A stretch of DNA of 64,000 nt from Exophiala sp. HKRS030 (taxonomy: Eukaryota; Ascomycota; Eurotiomycetes; Chaetothyriales; Herpotrichiellaceae): NCBI GenBank assembly GCA_023897205.1, contig JAHWDD010000004.1:5828001-5892000 (forward strand), in the 5' to 3' direction. The notes beneath the pieces were generated by a model. The model was not told the DNA's origin, did not search any database, and saw nothing but the letters and a program-made list of their open reading frames with translations. Positions 21,657 to 32,329 of this stretch are shown piece after piece. Made by a program: the position numbers and the translations under genes. Position 1 is the stretch's first letter. Each line of letters begins with the position of its first letter.

Positions 21657-22558
21657 ATGAGGCTCACAGCCGACTTGATCAACAATTCCCTCTCGTACCT
21701 CAATCCCATCAAAGAGCGTGAGCTCGACCTTCGAGGTACGTTCCTTTCGCTCTACGTCTACCACAATACCCTTGGAACAACGATGACTAAATCACTGTGT
21801 GTATATTACTCTAGGCCACAAAATCCCCACAATCGAAAATCTAGGTGTTGCCGGTCCACAGGACGCAATCGATTTCACAGACAACGACATCAGCTCCCTT
21901 ACTGGGTTCCCTCTGTCTCCAAGACTGAACACATTATTGTTAGCGAGAAACCGGATCCAAAGTGTCGACCGGCGGATAGCGGAGCAGGTGCCTAACCTGA
22001 CGACGTTGGTTTTGACCGGAAATCATGTCAAGGAATTGGCAGATGTTGACGGACTGAGTGCTCTGGGTGCGTTGAAACATCTTAGCTTGTTGGACAATCC
22101 TGTGGGCAAGAAAGAGGTGAGTTGAGTGTACTGACAGTGTTCCAAAACCTTCCTGTACTAATGATGCCTTTTCCGGTCCACAGCACTACAGACATTACTT
22201 GATATGGTCGATCCCGTCTCTGCGGTTCCTGGATTTCCAACGTGTACGAGATATTGAACGAGAAAAAGCAAAAGAGTTGTTTGGCACGAGAGAAGAGCCG
22301 AGTGAATTGGCGAGGAAGATCAAGGGTGTCAAGTCGGCTTCACAAGCTTTCACCGTTGGCGCCACAGGGACAAATGGAAACGCGGATTCTGGTTCGAGGA
22401 AAGGAGTCAGGACTCAACTGACAGACTCAGAGAAAAAGAGGGTCCAAGAGATGATCAAGAATGCAAAGAGTCTCGCGGAAATTACGAGGATCGAGAAGGA
22501 TCTGGCCGAGGGAAGAATACCCGCCGGTGCAGCGGATGCAGACCGGATGGTTTCTTGA
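21657..22558 (+). CDS. LEA1: U2 snRNP A' protein (Lea1-like)
   Basis: Exons 21657-21735, 21815-22116 and 22184-22558 join to 251 residues, close to yeast Lea1 and human U2A'. The product opens with RLTADLINNSLSYLNPIKER, the characteristic N-terminus. Leucine-rich repeats follow (IDFTDNDISSLTGFP, LLLARNRIQSV, LTTLVLTGNHVKELAD, LKHLSLLDNPV), capped by HYRHYLIWSIPSLRFLDFQ. The charged C-terminus carries SEKKRVQEMIKNAKSLAEI. U2A' with U2B'' binds U2 snRNA stem-loop IV in the spliceosome. Both introns have strong GTACGT/GTGAGT donors. There is no sign of damage. Confidence 0.95.
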
Positions 22559-22805
22559 TAGATGGAAGCAAGAGTCGAAAACTCATGGGATGAGACACAA
22601 CTGTTGTGGACATCATTGATCATGTTGCACGAAGGTTGAACATTATAAGATTCGCGGCAGCCTGTTCAGACTCAACTCGACAAGGAGGAACAGGTTTTAC
22701 ACGCCTGACAATCCAACAACATAACACATATCCAAGCATGCTCCGAGCCACAAAACAGCGCGCCAACAATTTCTATCACATAGCCTCCTCATCTGCACAT
22801 ACCGA

Positions 22806-23715
22806 CTACTGCTCAAGCAAGAATCGCAAAAAGGCCTTACTCACTACCAATCCATCATGCGGCAATGCAACCTTATTGTTGTGCTCGGCATAGGCCTTGT
22901 CGTTGAAGATACCCATCTTATGCCGCGTGGCAATGATTTCGGTCATGATTTGCTGGTTGAACTCGGGATGTCCTTGAACACTGATGAGTTTCTTGGGAAC
23001 GTACATGCCTTGTACTTCACACACTGGTGAGGACCCTAGAGGCTCGACACCAGGTGGATAGTTGAAGACGATGTCTCGATGCATTTGGTGGATTCTCTAG
23101 ATGGAGGAGGTGGAATATTAGCCTCACCACGGACAGTACTCATGGCCCTCAGGGGTGTTGATCTAGATATTAGTATGACTCACCAATTCATCCAGCCCAA
23201 AAAGTTCCTTGCCTTTATCGGTGAGTTGGACCTTGTTAACAGCGGCCTCCCAACCCTTAGGATTTCGTCCCAGCTCTGCCTTCAAGGCTCTCCCGATGAT
23301 TTGATGACCAAAACACACCCCGATGACTCGAACAGTAGTTTGTGTTAACAGCATCTCCACGTAGGCTGCAAGCTTGTTGATCCATGGCGTGTCTGCGAAT
23401 GAATCGTGTTCTACAGGATCACATCAACATGTATGTCTCTCGAATAAGGAGGTTGACACATACTCGAGCCCGTAAGAAGAACAGCATCAATCTCTGAGGG
23501 TTCCGGATACTTTTCCGGTTCCAACTCGACCTGATATCTGGAGAATTCAAATCCCGTGTCTGGGTCGAGATCGGGATGATTCAGAGCCTTTGCACCCTGA
23601 GTGAGCAAGAATTCAAAGACACCGCCATAACCCCGAAATTGGCCTTGGTCTCTGGTAAAGGTGTGTCGGATTCGAGAATGGCAATGCGAAGAGGTCGGTG
23701 GGATTTTGCTATCAT
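22806..23715 (-). CDS. Class I glutamine amidotransferase-like (GMP synthase GATase-like) protein, one frame break
   Basis: Exons 23715-23464, 23410-23184 and 23096-22806 give 256 residues after one added base. The start MIAKSHRPLRIAILESDTPL is the usual N-terminus of fungal stand-alone GATase1 proteins. It is followed out of frame by GYGGVFEFLLTQGAKAL, the break lying in CCCC at 23632-23635 (plus strand). The nucleophile elbow RVIGVCFGHQIIGRAL and the QGHPEF motif with the catalytic His are intact. The protein has no synthetase domain, so it is not GMP synthase itself. Such proteins are usually labelled putative glutamine amidotransferases, with substrates unknown. Introns are 53 and 87 bases with canonical ends. 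Confidence 0.85.
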
Positions 23716-24689
23716 GTTTCAAGTGGGTCGAGGTGTAAGTGACCAGTCTTAACGGGTTATATGTCTGTAGATATGTCAGGGTCTCAGGCCAAAGATTCGT
23801 CTATCAGTATCAATGTCAGGTGGCCTTGAATATCAGCATGATAATAGAAACCGGATCAAGTGTGCTCTGGGTCTTGACATGGTTTCGAGGTACGAGGGGC
23901 GTGGATATCCGTTATCTAATCTGGCCAAAGGGCGTGAGTTTAATTCGTAATTCCATGCCACTCATCGCCACTCCCTGGCAACCCTGTTGACCCCGTCTAT
24001 CTGTCATCCTGTTCGTTGTTGGCCTCGGCTTTTGCCGCAGTCTATTTTGTTAGCGAGTATTGCGTATGCAGATTTGCCATCTTACCCTGCTTACCCTACT
24101 CAACGGCGGTGGGATAGTTCAATCTGCTAGACTTACTTCCAAAGACTTCTGATGTCGACTCAGAAGCTGCCAGATCTGTGTAAGTTCACCAATCAATAGG
24201 TACCAGGTACAGTATACAACACACCTCCTCCTCAGATCCAGGACACTCGAGTCGAGGACTAGAAAACTTCCCTATATTCAATTCGGACCAGTGCTGCGTC
24301 CTGCAGGTAACGGCTGCTAAACCTCGACCGCTTCCAGTGTCCACTTTCTTAGCCGATCCATCATCCTAAGCGGTATGGCTTCCTCTGTTTCTGTTGCCCC
24401 ATGCTCGATCACACCTTTGCTTCGAATTTCATTTTTGACTCATGATCCACCAGGACTAAACAATTCAAGTGTTTTTACCTTGAGCTTGACCGTCTTTCAC
24501 GGACTAACGCTACAGCAGAGTCAATAACGTCAATCTGAACCATCTTTCAACATTTCAATGCCATCTACTGAGCAAGAGGAGACCACTACCACCAGGCCCA
24601 ACACTACGACCAGCACGGCTCCGCTGCGGTAAAACAGCTGCCATTGGTCAACCCCACACTTCAAACTTGCTTCAAGCTGCTCACCGGCT
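23716..24689. other. Intergenic, leader of the MFS gene
   Basis: A divergent promoter region between the amidotransferase and the transporter. Apart from the upstream ATG frame at 24558 nothing was recognised. Confidence 0.5.
24558..24632 (+). promoter_or_regulatory. Upstream open reading frame or alternative first exon of the MFS transporter
   Basis: A 24-codon frame rich in Thr (MPSTEQEETTTTRPNTTTST) ends 57 bases before the transporter ATG. It ends in CGGTAAAA, so it could also be a first exon with a weak GTAAAA donor joined to an AAG acceptor just before 24690. Both readings are inference. Confidence 0.35.
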
Positions 24690-26729
24690 ATGGCATCACA
24701 ATATCAATCTACATCTCGGGCCACAGAGACAACAAGTCTATTACCTCAAGACAGATCTTCCACTCAGCAGCCAGATGTTGGTCATCAGGAAAAACATGAA
24801 GTCCACCACCGGGGACAGCTCTCGTCGGCTCGTTTTCAATTCCTCTTCATCAGTCTCCTGCTCAATTGCATCATAGCCTTCTTCGACTCAACTTTGATGG
24901 CAAGTGCTCATCCTGTCATCACATCCTATTTCAATGCCTCCAATGCTGCATCATGGTTCAGTACTGTCTTTTATCTGACTTCCACCGTCACTCAACCATT
25001 GTACGGTAGGATCAGTGATACCATTGGTCGTCGACCTGTCTATCTATTCGCTATCCTCATGTTCTTCACCAGTACAGCTTGGTGTGGTGCGGCACCAGAT
25101 CTGGGCAACTTCATCGCCGCACGAGCGGTCTGTGGTCTTGGTGCTGGCGGTATCAGTACCATGGCAGGTATTCTCACTAGTGATCTGGTCAAGATCGAGT
25201 ATCGAGGTATTTACCAGAGCTACTTCAATATGGCTTATGGATTTGGTATCGGCATGGGTGCAGCTCTAGGTGGCTTCCTATGTGATCATTTCGGATGGAG
25301 AATGGCATTTTACCTGCAGTTACCATTCATCTTGGTCTTTGGCTGTCTGGCTTACTTCGCCGTTCCAAAAGGCTTGGGTCCTAACTTGGCCAAAACTCGC
25401 GGAAAGAGTCTCAGACAGGCTTTTTCCAGCTTCGACTCCTATGGTGCTATCGGTCTGTCGATCATGACTACATGTTTGATTCTTGGTGTGAATCTTGGAG
25501 GCAATGTTTTCCACTGGACACACCCACTGGTTATCACCAGTCTGATTCTTTTCTTCATTGCCGCAGTATCGCTTTACTTCATCGAACGCAAGGCTGAATA
25601 TCCAATTCTACCAATCCCACTCCTTACGACAAGACCAAACGGCAATCTTGTCTGGTCAAATTTCTTCGCTGCCATCGTCATTAATACCGTCCTATTTAAT
25701 GTTCCCCTTTATCTACAAGCAGTTCGACAGACCAGTCCCACGACATCGGGTATCTACCTGTTATCCCCACTCATCGGCATTAGTGTCACTGCCGTTTTAG
25801 TTGGCTACTACATCACATACACACGCCAACTGAAGAGTCCCATGACTCTGGGCTCGATCATCCTGATCATCGGAATTATCCTCGTGACAGTCTGTCTACT
25901 ACCTGGTGTACCAACATGGGCCGTGCCACTCCTGATCCCATTCTGCAGTATCGGCCAAGGCTTCCTCTTCCCCGCTGTCACCATCGGTCTCTTAGCAATC
26001 AACCCACAAGACGAACAAGCCGTTGTCACCACCACCTTGGGCCTTTTACGCAGCCTCGGCGCAATCCTCGGTGTCGCAGTGAGTTCATGGCTTGTCCAAA
26101 ACGCACTTCTCATCTTCCTCAATGAGTATGTCACCGCCGTAGATCCAGAGACCAAAGCTTGGATCATCAAAACAGCACGCGAATCTGTCGAGGCTATTCG
26201 CCACCTCGATCCAGAACACAAAGCACAAGTCATTGCCGCATACAACTCGAGCCTCCGCGTGACATTCGTCACTATAATCGTCATCGGCATCATCCCTGCC
26301 ATTCTAATCTGGCCACTCAAAATCCCCCGCCTCCAAAGCCACAACGAAGTTACCAGCAACAACAACACTGCTACCACCAATACCAACCCTTCTAATACCA
26401 CATCCCCTACCACCAACGAAGCCAACGACTCCGCCAACCCTCCACTGCGCGGCCTGCTCGACGCGCGCGACCAAGTCGCCATCCAATACGACGACGCCGC
26501 ATTCCTCGACGCCATCGACGAGGAAGGCGAAACAACACCAGACAGCGATCAAGACGACGACTACGACGAGGAGAATGCAATCGACGACACGAGCAGCGCC
26601 GCTCCATTGTCTCGAGCCACCACGCGAAGCATGTCTCGCGCCTCGAATAGTCTGGCGGGTTCGGTGCCTCGGCGTGGCATTCACCAGACCAGGAGTCGTA
26701 GGGCGAGTTTCGATCTACAGTGGCGTTGA
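24690..26729 (+). CDS. MFS transporter, DHA2-like (vacuolar basic amino acid / Fnx1 type)
   Basis: A single exon of 679 residues. An N-terminal cytosolic part contains an acidic dileucine-like ETTSLLPQ, a known vacuolar sorting type. About 14 hydrophobic segments follow. MFS signatures are FFDSTLMASAHPVI in TM1, LYGRISDTIGRRPVYL (loop 2-3 motif A), AARAVCGLGAGGISTMAGIL in TM4 and GFGIGMGAALGGFLCDHFGW in TM5 (motif C-like, as in antiporters). The loop 2-3 motif and 14-span plan resemble the Vba/Fnx1 vacuolar transporters more than drug exporters. The C-terminal tail is Asn/Thr-rich, then strongly acidic (DSDQDDDYDEEN). The substrate is inferred only from family resemblance. Confidence 0.85.
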   Translation: MASQYQSTSRATETTSLLPQDRSSTQQPDVGHQEKHEVHHRGQLSSARFQFLFISLLLNCIIAFFDSTLMASAHPVITSYFNASNAASWFSTVFYLTSTVTQPLYGRISDTIGRRPVYLFAILMFFTSTAWCGAAPDLGNFIAARAVCGLGAGGISTMAGILTSDLVKIEYRGIYQSYFNMAYGFGIGMGAALGGFLCDHFGWRMAFYLQLPFILVFGCLAYFAVPKGLGPNLAKTRGKSLRQAFSSFDSYGAIGLSIMTTCLILGVNLGGNVFHWTHPLVITSLILFFIAAVSLYFIERKAEYPILPIPLLTTRPNGNLVWSNFFAAIVINTVLFNVPLYLQAVRQTSPTTSGIYLLSPLIGISVTAVLVGYYITYTRQLKSPMTLGSIILIIGIILVTVCLLPGVPTWAVPLLIPFCSIGQGFLFPAVTIGLLAINPQDEQAVVTTTLGLLRSLGAILGVAVSSWLVQNALLIFLNEYVTAVDPETKAWIIKTARESVEAIRHLDPEHKAQVIAAYNSSLRVTFVTIIVIGIIPAILIWPLKIPRLQSHNEVTSNNNTATTNTNPSNTTSPTTNEANDSANPPLRGLLDARDQVAIQYDDAAFLDAIDEEGETTPDSDQDDDYDEENAIDDTSSAAPLSRATTRSMSRASNSLAGSVPRRGIHQTRSRRASFDLQWR

Positions 26730-27811
26730 GTGTTGAGTGCTGTCTTGGTTGAGTGAGAGTCATAGAGAGAGGTGGGGAACGTTGTCTTGACTACAGTACT
26801 TGCGTCGTGGGTCTGACAGTACCCGACTTTAGAGAAGGATCTGGACTACCAGACAGATTGCGTCTGTGGAATGATCACTTGTTGCTGTGCTGGACCAGGC
26901 AGCCAGCTAATCCTTTTGTCTCTCTCTCTCTCTATCTCTGTCTCTGGGGATTCAAGCAAGGCGCATAAAAAGTCCATGTCTTTTGGTGGGTTTTTTTCTT
27001 CCAATTTTCGACTTCGATTTCGATTTTCGAATTCAAATTCAAATTCGATTTCTAAATCTGGGGTTTCAACATTAGCGTGTTTCTTACGGGACAGCATTTG
27101 AAATTTTCGAAAAAGCCGGGTTGAAGGGCAATCTTTTCGTTCAAAAAGTCGAATTACGCGTCTCTGGATGTTATCATGGTTGAGAAGAATCTAGCTAGCT
27201 TTACTGTCTGGTTCTCTCCATCGGCGTTCTGATGGTGCGGGAGTATCTAGTCTCTTTGTTGGTTTGATCGGTCTTGGAGAGGTTTTTCATGTCAGTGTGG
27301 ATGTGGATGTGGGTTTGCAAATGCATGTGCATGTGCATGTATCTGTCTATGTTCCTGCGATATGTATATATCCATATGTATGTCTACATGTCTATACGAC
27401 TATACGACTATGACTATGACAATGACTACGCGGACATGCAAACATGAGGCAGTGCAGATCATCTCCTCTGTGGTCGTATCTAAGTGTTTATTCTGCATGT
27501 CGAAAAGACGCCTAGACGATGCCGCTGAAAACGCTGAGGTGCTGAACCTATAGATCCCTCGGGACCTGTTTCTTTGAAGCTCGTATTCATCGTCTTCAGT
27601 TAGATGCGTAGGTAATTTCCACACTGCGCCGTTGAACGTCATATCGCTGCATCCTCCTAAAGGGGGATAAGAGTTTCATGACAATCGGTGTTCGGACATC
27701 AAATGTCCCCACTTCGCTTCCTATCTCTCGCCTCGCCTCACCTCTATTCTCCTGCTACTCCCCTGGGCCCTCCTCCGCCGTATCTCATTCATGTGAATCA
27801 TGCAAACACAA
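26730..27811. other. Shared 3' region of two convergent genes
   Basis: Contains a CT-rich microsatellite-like stretch (26920-26945), a TTCGA/AAATTC-rich segment (27000-27060) and ATGTGCATG steps (27300-27350). No gene was recognised. Confidence 0.5.
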
Positions 27812-29653
27812 TCAGCCCAACTTCTCGCCCGCGGAGCGAAATACATGTGCGAACTTCTCTGGAATATCGTATTTGCCCACCACGACCTCGACAAGCCTCA
27901 ACCCTGATTCCGCCGCTTTGAACCCACCATCACCATCACCACCAGCATCCAACAAAACATCCAATTCTCGCCACGTGCTCACCTTGCGTGACCACACAGG
28001 ATACGCAGCACTTCTTCCCGCCCCGCCAGGATAGTCGTCCGCACCGAAGAACCTCGCTGCAAGCTCAGCATAGCGCCACGGTGCAAGATCGTTGTAGTCC
28101 TCGTGCATGCCGTGGATCTGGCGCTCGTACGCATAGCCGGAGTTGTTCACGAGGAAGATTGTCAGCGGTATGCGGTACCGGATCACCGTGCTGAGTTCTT
28201 GTGCTGTCGCTTGGAAACTGCCGTCGCCTTCGAGCAGGATTGTTCGTGGTGGGGCTTTTGTCGTGGAAGGCGAGGGCGAGGTGCTAGTGCTGTTGTTTGC
28301 TGTCACTGGCTGTAATCGCGCAAGAGCCGCCCCTTGAGCCGCGGGCAACATGTGGCCGATGGAGAACCATTGGCCGGACGCGATCGTTTTTGCGCCGCGA
28401 GGGAGGATCAGGTCGCGCCCGCCGAGGATGGGCGTTGCGTTTGCCAGCAGGATTGTGTCGTGTGGGCGGAGCCAGGTGTTCAGGCGGAGGTAGAAGTTTG
28501 CTTGGTCGATCGGGGCAGTGGAAGAAGAAGATGAGGTGGTGGTGGTGGATGCGCTCGAGGGCTGGATGCTGCGGAAGTCGCCGAGTGAGGATGTATCTGG
28601 CTCTCGCCGAGACAGGGAGGATGCTGCCGCTGGGGAACGTATTTCTTCAGCCAGAGAAGTCAGGAATGATCTGAGATTTATCCTTGTCTCTGCCCTTGCG
28701 TCGGGGAACTGAATGCTTTTCTTCGTCAACGTGATCGTCTTGGCCGCGTCAGGGACCACCGTCCATCCCAGCGTCTGCGTGTCCGAGAACATCGGTCCAA
28801 ACGCCAGCACCAGATCGGCCTCGCGCACATATGGCATGGTGTCGATCTGACCAACAGGACCCGAATGCACACCATAGAAATTCCGTAACGAATGTTCCAC
28901 CATGCCATTTCCCGAGGGCATAGCCAGCGTCGGGATCCCGCTCTTCTCGACAAAATCGTTGATTTCCTCGCGTAGGCCGCGCACGCCGTGACCTGAGTCG
29001 ACTAGGATCAACGGCTTCGTCGCGCTGGTCAATCTCCGTAGGAGTTCACCAATTGCAGCCCGCTCCTCCACAGGATCACTCTCGACTTCCAACCCCTTCA
29101 ACCCCTCCTGCAGCCTGGCGCCATCGACTTCCTTCCGCACCATATCGCACGGCAAGCCGACATATACCGGCCGACTCTCCCTCACACACGCCGCGACAAC
29201 CTCATCAACCATATCCGCAGCATCCCGCTCATCGACCAAATCGACCTGCCTAACCGTAACCTTAGCCGCCATCTCAGCAAACACGCCCGGCCTCCCATCG
29301 CCCAGCGTATGATGCACATTCGCGCGCTGGCGCTGTAAATGCCGCTGCGGCGTGCCCACGATACTCACTACCGGCACATGCTCGGCATACGAGCCGGCAA
29401 TGGCATTGATGGCGCTCAACTCGCCCACGCCGTATGTCGTGAACAAGGCGCCCAGGCCGCGGACCCGAGCGTACCCGTCAGCCGCGTATCCGGCGTTCAG
29501 CTCGTTGCAGGAGTTAATCCATTGGAGACCAGCTGGCGGAAGGTGGTCGAGCGCTTTCAGTGTGAAGTCTCCGGGCACGCCGTGCATGTGCTGCACGTTT
29601 TGTTGGCGCAGTCGTGTGAACAGATATCGTGCGAGGGGGATTTTCTGTGTCAT
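27812..29653 (-). CDS. Pyruvate-decarboxylase-like ThDP-dependent 2-oxo acid decarboxylase
   Basis: A single exon of 613 residues. Catalytic positions match yeast pyruvate decarboxylase nearly residue for residue: GVPGDF (Asp29), CNELNAGYAADGYAR (Glu51, which activates ThDP) and VHHTLG (His114, His115). The ThDP/Mg site runs GDGSF (476-480) to NNSGYAYE (503-510), ending in the catalytic Glu. The enzyme should decarboxylate a 2-oxo acid to an aldehyde in the cytosol. Pyruvate, indolepyruvate and phenylpyruvate are all possible. It is about 50 residues longer than Pdc1, because of a Ser/Thr/Ala-rich linker (about 340-382) before the C-terminal domain and a second Thr/Ser/Pro insertion (about 451-468) just before the ThDP motif. 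GC content is higher than in neighbours. It converges on the MFS gene. Confidence 0.88.
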   Translation of the reverse strand: MTQKIPLARYLFTRLRQQNVQHMHGVPGDFTLKALDHLPPAGLQWINSCNELNAGYAADGYARVRGLGALFTTYGVGELSAINAIAGSYAEHVPVVSIVGTPQRHLQRQRANVHHTLGDGRPGVFAEMAAKVTVRQVDLVDERDAADMVDEVVAACVRESRPVYVGLPCDMVRKEVDGARLQEGLKGLEVESDPVEERAAIGELLRRLTSATKPLILVDSGHGVRGLREEINDFVEKSGIPTLAMPSGNGMVEHSLRNFYGVHSGPVGQIDTMPYVREADLVLAFGPMFSDTQTLGWTVVPDAAKTITLTKKSIQFPDARAETRINLRSFLTSLAEEIRSPAAASSLSRREPDTSSLGDFRSIQPSSASTTTTSSSSSTAPIDQANFYLRLNTWLRPHDTILLANATPILGGRDLILPRGAKTIASGQWFSIGHMLPAAQGAALARLQPVTANNSTSTSPSPSTTKAPPRTILLEGDGSFQATAQELSTVIRYRIPLTIFLVNNSGYAYERQIHGMHEDYNDLAPWRYAELAARFFGADDYPGGAGRSAAYPVWSRKVSTWRELDVLLDAGGDGDGGFKAAESGLRLVEVVVGKYDIPEKFAHVFRSAGEKLG

Positions 29654-30481
29654 TGTTGAGGGTACGGGCTGGTTTATAAAACCCTAATGAGCGATGGGGA
29701 TATCAATGGGGTTGATGACTCGATGCCCTAAATAACGAGTGCCTCGGTCGGAATGTGTGGGGAGTTAATAACGAACGTTGAATAATCAACACTCGGAGGA
29801 GGTGTATCAAGAACCAAGACCCAAGACCTGTGGTGCGAGATGATGAAGTGGGATGGTATCCTTGGCTACAGCTGCATCGTGTAGAACATTCAGGCCTGTC
29901 ATGCGCCTTGCGAAATGCTCGCTACAACAAATTCCACAAAACTGCGGAATTCCGGAGTGTCAAGGACTCGAGGCGTGAACGATGTAGGTTCCAGGACAGA
30001 GGTTGAAGTGTCAAAAAGCTGACTGATGTGTACAATATAAATTTGAGTTGCATCAAATGTCTTTGTGTGGGGTTCAACAGCCTCAACGCTCTCAGGCGTC
30101 CAGACTCCAGACTCCAGAGTTGCACTGTTTTCTTTTCGTGGGCGCCTTTTGAAATAGTATCATGCAGCAGACATGAACACATACAGACATACATGGCAGG
30201 ACTCTTGGACATTATTCTTAGACATTACTTCCCTATCCCGAGCCGTGCATCGGCGACCTTACGATATATATATACCCAATTGTGATCCTGGGAACTTCAA
30301 TATGACGCCAAGCTGGACAACATGGTGGAATCCCTCGCCGGTATTCAAATCCCCTCATTGAGCGTCAAGAGTAGATTATTCCACAATCACATCACAAGCA
30401 CAATCGCACTAGTCGACACGCTTCTCCTCCTAATGGAACACCCTTGCTGATACCCTCCAACCACCAGCAAATTCCAATCCA
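29654..30481. other. Intergenic, promoter of the ThDP decarboxylase
   Basis: Contains a TATATATATA run at about 30265-30275. No gene was recognised. Confidence 0.5.
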
Positions 30482-32329
30482 TCACGCAGTCGAAGCATGC
30501 GTCAAACCCTGCCTCGAGACCCAAACGCCGCCCTGGCCGATCAACCCATCTCTCAAACTTGCGCCCTCTGTGCGGATCCCCAGCCTGTGCACGGGAATGC
30601 GATCGATTTGTTTCTGGCTAGTTTGTCGGAAATCGACATAGCGCTCACTGATAGACCTTGCCGACGAGGCGGATTTGATTCTTTCCAATGTATTCTCGGC
30701 CTTCCATTCTGATCGTGCCAGGCTTGCTGTTGTGATCGCGATGTCTTTGTAGAAATCGAAGAGTTGTGAGTCGGTATCTGAGTCCTGGCTTGGTCCCATT
30801 TCGTTCATTGTGCGCAGGAAGCCCATTAGTATCACCGAGAGTTTCGCATCGAAGAATGTTTGGTCGTTGAAGTCGTGGATCAGGTAGATCCGCACCGTTT
30901 TGGGTTGGACTACTTTTCGGGTTTTGCTTGTGTCTGGGAGGATAAAGATGACCGCTTGACGCCATTCTTCAGAGATTCTCTTCTCGGCAGCGAGCTTCTT
31001 TGGGAGGTTGATCGCTGCCCAGCCAAAGTATACCCCATGGTAACGAAGGAGGATATCTTCCGATACTCCTGATAAATTGGCGGTCGGGGCCTTTAGTTGT
31101 GCTCTGCTCTTGCCACTCCCTGGAACGACTTTGCCGTGAAAACGGACTGGAAAGGGTGCTTCAGGACCAGAATCATCGCCGACAAGATCCGGCCGAGTAA
31201 GGGAATCATAAGTCGCATGCTTGACCGTAGTATAGGAAGAGTCTCGGGCTTCGTCGTACTTTTCATTTGCATTGTCGATACGATCCTGCACTCCGCTTCT
31301 ATCATAAGCTGAAGTTATTGCTTGCTGGGCGACCGCACTCGGCTGGTAAACCTGTGTGACTTGGGTAGTGACAAAGGATCTGGCCGTGTCCGCTACAGGC
31401 GTCAATGCTACTGTGGCAGCATTGTTTGCAACAACAGAAGCAATCTTGATACCCACCTCAAGTGGCATTGTCATCAGTGATGCACCCCGGATAGAACTGA
31501 CATCGGTTGAAGAAGAAGCCAGACGAAAGATGGGACTTCCACAAAGAACTTTTTTCCCTTCGGCAGTGCAAAGGACGACTCTTAAATAACCATCATCTGC
31601 ATCGCATGGGATTCGAAGAATATCCGTCTCACGTACACGATGAGATTGTATGTCCTTTGGAGCTTTCTTCAAGAACTTTTTGATATCTCGTTGCCAAGCT
31701 CTTTCGTCACTAGGATCTAGCTGGTCTGGTGTAGCTTGTACGGCTGGTGTGACATCAATCCAAGTACTTCTTGCACCGAGCAGACCTCCAATCTTGAGGC
31801 CTGTCTTTCCGGAATACCCACGTCGCTGTAACCACAAGGTCCTATCCGGTGGAATCTCTCGATCTGAAAAGATTGTAATTGCGAGATTGGTGTACGATCC
31901 AGTATAGTAAACCAAGCCATGGGAATGACGGAGAATTGAGTAATGTTTGGTAGATTCATATGGATGGCTGATGAGACCACCTGCGAAATGTCGCACGTCT
32001 TGCATTGCAGTTCTAAAGTACTTTCCCGCCTTGGATGATTCACTTGGTGAAGGGGCCAATGGACTCACAGGGGTAGTGAGATTTGAATCAAGGGTTCCGA
32101 CACTGGTATTATCACCATACATGCTCGTTGTGTAGCTGGTTGGAGACTCGATCATCCCTGTTGGTGTCTCCAGTGACATTGACTGCAAAACAGCTGTTTG
32201 CTCTGCAAGGGCGGCATCTTCGACATGTGCTTGCTGACTGACATTGTCGTCTGTCAGTGCAGTGCGTAAAAGCGGTTTGCGTCTGATCGAAGACGACCCA
32301 GACATTGGATCATTTGACATCTGTGCCAT
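30482..32329 (-). CDS. Conserved-looking protein of unknown function, 615 residues
   Basis: An intronless frame with normal composition throughout. The N-terminal 100 residues are Ser/Thr/Gln-rich and probably disordered. A globular part follows with HYSILRHSHGLVYYTGSYTN (about 128-147), a basic WLQRRGYSGKTG and a possible 25-residue Ala/Val-rich helix (IKIASVVANNAATVALTPVA). The C-terminal region has LLRYHGVYFGWAAINLPKKL, ISEEWRQAVIFILPDT, TVRIYLIHDFNDQTFFDAKL and FDFYKDIAITTASLARSEW. No catalytic motif or clear membrane span is visible. I do not recognise a named domain. It appears to be a full-length cytosolic protein. Confidence 0.8.
   Translation of the reverse strand: MAQMSNDPMSGSSSIRRKPLLRTALTDDNVSQQAHVEDAALAEQTAVLQSMSLETPTGMIESPTSYTTSMYGDNTSVGTLDSNLTTPVSPLAPSPSESSKAGKYFRTAMQDVRHFAGGLISHPYESTKHYSILRHSHGLVYYTGSYTNLAITIFSDREIPPDRTLWLQRRGYSGKTGLKIGGLLGARSTWIDVTPAVQATPDQLDPSDERAWQRDIKKFLKKAPKDIQSHRVRETDILRIPCDADDGYLRVVLCTAEGKKVLCGSPIFRLASSSTDVSSIRGASLMTMPLEVGIKIASVVANNAATVALTPVADTARSFVTTQVTQVYQPSAVAQQAITSAYDRSGVQDRIDNANEKYDEARDSSYTTVKHATYDSLTRPDLVGDDSGPEAPFPVRFHGKVVPGSGKSRAQLKAPTANLSGVSEDILLRYHGVYFGWAAINLPKKLAAEKRISEEWRQAVIFILPDTSKTRKVVQPKTVRIYLIHDFNDQTFFDAKLSVILMGFLRTMNEMGPSQDSDTDSQLFDFYKDIAITTASLARSEWKAENTLERIKSASSARSISERYVDFRQTSQKQIDRIPVHRLGIRTEGASLRDGLIGQGGVWVSRQGLTHASTA

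Noticed and set aside
15049..24000. Biosynthetic or catabolic cluster around the dioxygenase and the Zn2Cys6 regulator
   Set aside because: The neighbours (U2A', amidotransferase, decayed genes) include no partner enzymes such as phytoene synthase, P450 or PKS, so adjacency alone is weak.
25808..26515. 235-codon open frame on the minus strand
   Set aside because: Antisense to the MFS transporter, which has clear family motifs. No motif is seen in this frame.
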